DNA of 16,033 nucleotides. Source: Planctomycetaceae bacterium (GTDB lineage Bacteria; Planctomycetota; Planctomycetia; Pirellulales; UBA1268). The translations under genes and the position numbers were made by a program. The notes under the pieces were generated by a model. The model was given only the letters and a program-made list of their open reading frames with translations. It was not told where the DNA came from and searched no databases. This document shows positions 13,481 through 16,033 of the stretch, piece by piece; positions within the stretch are counted from its first letter, which is position 1, and each line of letters begins with the position of its first letter. The stretch spans positions 1-16,033 of the forward strand of contig JABHNP010000119.1 of assembly GCA_018694455.1 (NCBI GenBank), read 5' to 3'.

Positions 13481-14539
13481 ATGAGAAAGGAAAATAAAGT
13501 GATTGCTCTCGCCGAGACACGTCGCCGACTTCCAAAGTCACCAAAGGCATCTCAAAGAAACACAAGAATCAACTCAGCCACAACCGAATCAAAAAAGTTA
13601 GTTGGCCTTTCACCTGCTGAAAAGCGTCGAAAAACTATTTTGTCTAAGAAAAGAACAATTCTTTTTGAGAGAGACATAGAGTATATCGGGGGCGATGTTT
13701 TCCTTGAAAAAGACGCAGAACTTCTCGCCAATTCACCTCCAGCAGACGCGAAAATTCCCTTGGCAGGGTCAGTGACTGATAAAAAGGCAGCAGCAGGTCG
13801 TTCGCTCTCCCCTTACCTTGCAAGTTTGTACCAAAACCGACTTCTTTCGAAAGAGGAGGAGCAATTCTATTTCCGAAGAATGAACTGGCTGAAGTTCCAA
13901 GCTATTCAAAAGCGAGACCGGCTTAGTCCAACTCGAGCAACGATGAAGCAGATGAAGCAGATTGATGGCTTGCTTGCAGAAGCGGAAACAGTCAAAGCTA
14001 TTTTGATTACATCAAACCTGCGACTTGTAGTTTCAATTGCGAAAAAATTTAATGAGCCCAGCCATTCTTTTGATGAGTTGATTAGTGAAGGCAACGTTGC
14101 ACTCATGCGTTCAGTCGAAAAATTCAACTTTGCTTTAGGAAATCGATTTAGTACATACGCAACGTATGCAATCCAAAGACACTTCTTTCGTATTTCTCAC
14201 AAGAGTCGACAGTATCGAAACCGTTTCGCTTCCGATGATGAACCGGTGAAAGATCGTGCAGAAGAACTTTCAGATCATGAGTCTTGCTCCCCAGAGCAGG
14301 TTCGGTTTTTGAAAGGCTTGTTCTCGAAATTCCTAGATTCACTCGAAGTTCGTGAGCAGCAAATTGTGTTAGCTCGTTTTGGGTTCGATGGTGATAAACC
14401 GAAAACGTTTCGACAACTTGGCACAGAAATGGGTGTTTGTAAGGAAAGAATTCGGCAAATTCAAACCCGTGCTATTGCAAAATTGCGAGCCATGGCGGAA
14501 GAAGCCAAACTCGAAAAAACTATCGGTGATTGGCTGTAG
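13481..14539 (+). CDS. Sigma-70 family RNA polymerase sigma factor (divergent, planctomycete-type)
   Basis: A 352-residue protein from the ATG at 13481. A GTG three codons earlier and a GTG at 13499 behind AAAGGA are alternatives, so the start is uncertain. The first ~100 residues are basic and unlike known sigma domains. SLSPYLASLYQNRLLSKEEE (from about 108) is region 1.2. ILITSNLRLVVSIAKKF, then FDELISEGNVALMRSVEKF and NRFSTYATYAIQRHFFR (about 174-237) form region 2. REQQIVLARFGF, then TFRQLGTEMGVCKERIRQIQ and TRAIAKLR (about 290-336) form region 4 with its helix-turn-helix. Only about 50 residues separate regions 2 and 4, so region 3 is reduced. The usual WWIRQA of region 2.4 is replaced by YAIQRHFF, suggesting different -10 recognition. 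It is not an ECF factor, because region 1.2 is present. Confidence 0.9.
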   Translation: MRKENKVIALAETRRRLPKSPKASQRNTRINSATTESKKLVGLSPAEKRRKTILSKKRTILFERDIEYIGGDVFLEKDAELLANSPPADAKIPLAGSVTDKKAAAGRSLSPYLASLYQNRLLSKEEEQFYFRRMNWLKFQAIQKRDRLSPTRATMKQMKQIDGLLAEAETVKAILITSNLRLVVSIAKKFNEPSHSFDELISEGNVALMRSVEKFNFALGNRFSTYATYAIQRHFFRISHKSRQYRNRFASDDEPVKDRAEELSDHESCSPEQVRFLKGLFSKFLDSLEVREQQIVLARFGFDGDKPKTFRQLGTEMGVCKERIRQIQTRAIAKLRAMAEEAKLEKTIGDWL

Positions 14540-14546
14540 ACTGAGC

Positions 14547-14577
14547 CCTTCAACTGAAGTAGACAACGCGTTGAAGG
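14547..14577 (+). promoter_or_regulatory. Hairpin sequestering the SDR ribosome-binding site
   Basis: CCTTCAAC (14547-14554) and GTTGAAGG (14570-14577) are perfect complements around a 15-nt loop. The right arm includes most of the AAGGAG Shine-Dalgarno (14574-14579) of the gene starting at 14587. When folded in the sigma-SDR message it would hide the site. It lies 8 nt after the sigma stop. Confidence 0.45.
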
Positions 14578-14586
14578 AGTAATTTT

Positions 14587-15315
14587 GTGGAAAAAGTTCT
14601 GATTATCGGTGCTGGTGGCATTGGTTCCGTAATTGCTAGCTCAATAGTCGCCTCCGGGGGCAAGGTTTTTATAGCTGGTAGGACGCAGGAAAGTCTTCAG
14701 GAACAAGCTTCAGCATTAGGGTGTGAATTCGGTCTTGTAGAGGCAACCAACGCAATGTCTGTTGATCAGTGTGGGGATCAGGCATTTGCTGCTCTGGATG
14801 GTTTGACAGGCATTGTAAACTGCGTCGGTTCAATACTCTTGAAGCCTGCACACTTAACGAGTCCCAAAGAATGGGATGAGACAATCACGGCAAATTTGAC
14901 GACAGCTTTTCATTGTGTTCGCTCTGCTGGACGATTGTTACGAAGTACTGGTGGTTCGGTCGTTCTGCTTTCCAGTGCTGCTGGTCGAATAGGTCTTGCA
15001 AATCATGAAGCAGTGGCCGCGGCAAAAGCAGGGGTCATCGGGCTCACTCGTTCTGCCGCTGCAACATACGCTCGAGCTCATATCCGTTTTAATTGTGTTG
15101 CCCCGGGGCTGGTACGTACGCCACTCGCCGCTGGTCTTTTATCGAGTGATCTGGCTGAGAAGGCCTCTGTGGCAATGCATCCACTCGGTCGGATTGGCGA
15201 GGCAGAAGATATCGCAAGTGCAGTCTGTTGGTTTCTCGATCCAAAAAACTCATGGCTTACCGGTCAGGTTCTTGGCGTGGATGGTGGTCTTGCTGACGTG
15301 AAAGCAAAAAGCTGA
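14587..15315 (+). CDS. SDR-family protein lacking the catalytic tyrosine
   Basis: A 242-residue short-chain dehydrogenase/reductase-fold protein. The start GTG is fixed by AAGGAG 7 nt upstream. The nucleotide-binding loop GAGGIG is at 8-13, AGR at 30-32 suggests NADP(H), NCVG at 78-81 is the NNAG-type motif, and N103 and S129/S130 are in place. The C-terminal end VTGQVLG-type sequence (LTGQVLGVDGG) is standard. However, the YxxxK catalytic motif reads VAAAK at 143-147: the lysine is kept and the tyrosine is valine. I recall a subgroup with HEAxAAAKAGV here, so this may be a lineage trait rather than a mutation. It could be inactive, use another acid, or bind nucleotide only. It is probably transcribed with the sigma gene 47 bp upstream. 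Confidence 0.9.
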   Translation: MEKVLIIGAGGIGSVIASSIVASGGKVFIAGRTQESLQEQASALGCEFGLVEATNAMSVDQCGDQAFAALDGLTGIVNCVGSILLKPAHLTSPKEWDETITANLTTAFHCVRSAGRLLRSTGGSVVLLSSAAGRIGLANHEAVAAAKAGVIGLTRSAAATYARAHIRFNCVAPGLVRTPLAAGLLSSDLAEKASVAMHPLGRIGEAEDIASAVCWFLDPKNSWLTGQVLGVDGGLADVKAKS

Positions 15316-15321
15316 TCCCTT

Positions 15322-15346
15322 GATTGTGTGATCACACTATCTTTTC
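15322..15346 (+). terminator. Dyad followed by T-rich run after the SDR gene
   Basis: GTGTGATCACAC (15326-15337) is a 12-bp palindrome. Outside a T-T mismatch the flanks GAT and ATC also pair, making a 20-base dyad with 18 paired positions. TTTTCTC follows immediately, consistent with an intrinsic terminator 6 nt past the SDR stop. A second, overlapping pairing (ACTATC at 15336-15341 with GATAGT at 15352-15357) is possible. The palindrome could instead be an operator for the VOC gene. Confidence 0.5.
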
Positions 15347-15394
15347 TCATCGATAGTATAGATTTCTACAACAAATAGCCTTTGGTATCACGTC

Positions 15395-15748
15395 ATGTCC
15401 GCCCTCTCAGATTCCAGTTTGTTCTCTATTGCAAATCCGAATACGGTACTTGATAAAATACATCACCTTGCAATTTCTACTAACGATGTTCCAAAGGCGG
15501 CTGAACGGTACACAAAGCATTTTCGATGTGATATCGAGTATCAGGATGAGAAATGGGCGGTCCTTGCATTTGGGAACACTCGGCTTGCTCTTGTAATCCC
15601 AGAGCAGCATCCTCGACACATAGGATTTATCCATCCACAGGCCGAAGCTTTTGGTGAACTAAAGACTCATCGAGATGGCACACGGAGCTGCTATGTTGCT
15701 GATCCTGCTGGAAATGCTATCGAAGTCCTTGCTCCGATGGGAACATGA
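15395..15748 (+). CDS. VOC-superfamily (glyoxalase/bleomycin-resistance fold) protein
   Basis: A 117-residue protein with one VOC module. IHHLAISTNDVPKAAERY (about 22-39) is the first strand and helix, with a metal-ligand histidine position. WAVLAFGNTRLALVIPEQ is the paired strand, HIGF (75-78) supplies a second histidine, and SCYVADPAGNAIEVLAP closes the fold with the Glu ligand position in AIEVL. VOC proteins include glyoxalases, dioxygenases, isomerases and binding proteins, so no reaction can be named. It is short for a single-chain enzyme and would dimerise. No Shine-Dalgarno is evident before the ATG at 15395; the preceding 79 bp hold the dyad described at 15322. The stop overlaps the start of the next gene (ATGA). 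Confidence 0.82.
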   Translation: MSALSDSSLFSIANPNTVLDKIHHLAISTNDVPKAAERYTKHFRCDIEYQDEKWAVLAFGNTRLALVIPEQHPRHIGFIHPQAEAFGELKTHRDGTRSCYVADPAGNAIEVLAPMGT

Positions 15749-16033
15749 TGCAAAACGTATTCTCCGGTATTCGACCTTTGGTCATTCAGTTGCTAATGAC
15801 CAGCTTCATGACAGGGCTCATCTGGTTTGTTCAGGTTGTGCACTATCCTTTAATGGACGGATGGCCTCATGATGATTTCGGAAGTTGGGAAGTAGCACAC
15901 CGGGAACGTACCGGGCCGGTTGTTATTCCTCCCATGTTGATTGAAGGCATCGTTGCAGTCTGGCTGCTTGTGCATCGACCACGGGGTGTCAATCCATTTT
16001 TGCCAGTCCTCGGAATCATTTCTTTACTGGGAA
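15745..16033 (+). CDS. Small integral membrane protein, N-terminal part (runs off window)
   Basis: The ATG at 15745 overlaps the VOC stop as ATGA and opens a frame to the end of the window (96 complete codons). It begins MMQNVFSGIRPLVIQLLMTS. Hydrophobic segments at about 11-35 (ending GLIWFVQVVHYPLM), 63-78 (VVIPPMLIEGIVAVWLL) and 87 onward indicate at least three membrane helices. WFVQVVHYPLM followed by HRERTGPVVIPPMLIEG resembles a widespread uncharacterised membrane family in which a HYPLF-like motif and an H-x-x-R-T motif are conserved; I cannot name it with certainty. Tight coupling with the VOC gene suggests joint expression. The C-terminus is not seen. Confidence 0.78.
   Translation, partial: MMQNVFSGIRPLVIQLLMTSFMTGLIWFVQVVHYPLMDGWPHDDFGSWEVAHRERTGPVVIPPMLIEGIVAVWLLVHRPRGVNPFLPVLGIISLLG

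Noticed and set aside
15326..15337. CRP-like site (TGTGA...TCACA)
   Set aside because: The two half-sites abut with no 6-base spacer, so it does not fit a CRP/FNR operator; the T-rich run after it favours a terminator.
1..16033. CRISPR arrays, tRNA or rRNA genes, transposases, toxin-antitoxin pairs
   Set aside because: Looked for by eye; no regularly spaced repeats, cloverleaf sequence or matching protein motifs were seen. A covariance-model scan was not possible here.

Overview
The window most likely comes from a planctomycete, probably a marine Pirellulales-like lineage of moderate GC (about 46% in sampled lines). This is inferred from gene content: a Porin_O_P-type outer-membrane porin, an SGSH-type secreted sulfatase, a cysteine-rich exported protein of a kind I associate with Planctomycetota, a beta-barrel protein resembling planctomycete DUF6268 proteins, and a divergent sigma-70 factor. 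No rRNA, tRNA, CRISPR array, transposase or integrase gene was seen.

Left edge (1-1226). Bases 1-378 are AT-rich (about 35% GC by hand count) and encode, on the minus strand, the N-terminal 126 residues of a P-loop sulfotransferase-like protein that runs off the window. This reading frame abuts and slightly overlaps a Porin_O_P gene on the plus strand that has lost its 5' half and has no start codon. The composition change and the broken porin mark a junction: an insertion, a rearrangement or an assembly chimera.

1227-2804 (plus strand). A cysteine-rich exported protein is translationally coupled to the porin, and a lipid-kinase (DAGK-family) gene follows. That gene ends in a strong hairpin overlapping its stop codon.

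2805-6229 (minus strand). A compact operon cysD - cysNC - mog encodes sulfate activation to PAPS (ATP sulfurylase small subunit, then an ATP sulfurylase large subunit/APS kinase fusion) followed by molybdopterin adenylyltransferase. Divergent from it at 6414 is an exported SGSH-like sulfatase, which converges within 3 bp on the barrel-protein gene (7977-9146, minus).

9404-11699 (plus strand). A stand-alone PilT-type ATPase, a Tat-type exported intradiol ring-cleavage dioxygenase, and a small exported protein of unknown function. A six-codon upstream ORF with its own Shine-Dalgarno precedes pilT.

11746-16033. An iron-sulfur (6-4) photolyase (minus) is divergent from a sigma-70-family factor (plus). 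The sigma gene is followed by an SDR-family protein that lacks the catalytic tyrosine, with a hairpin between the two that would hide the SDR ribosome-binding site. A terminator-like dyad, a small VOC/glyoxalase-fold protein and an overlapping membrane-protein gene cut by the window end complete the region.

The clearest functional theme is sulfate ester metabolism: PAPS synthesis, a putative PAPS-using sulfotransferase, and an exported sulfatase lie within 8 kb, though the sulfotransferase sits on DNA of different composition. I did not find a convincing wholly novel system. The best leads are the left junction, the cysD-cysNC-mog operon, the Tyr-less SDR behind a sequestered ribosome-binding site, and the exported cysteine-rich protein.
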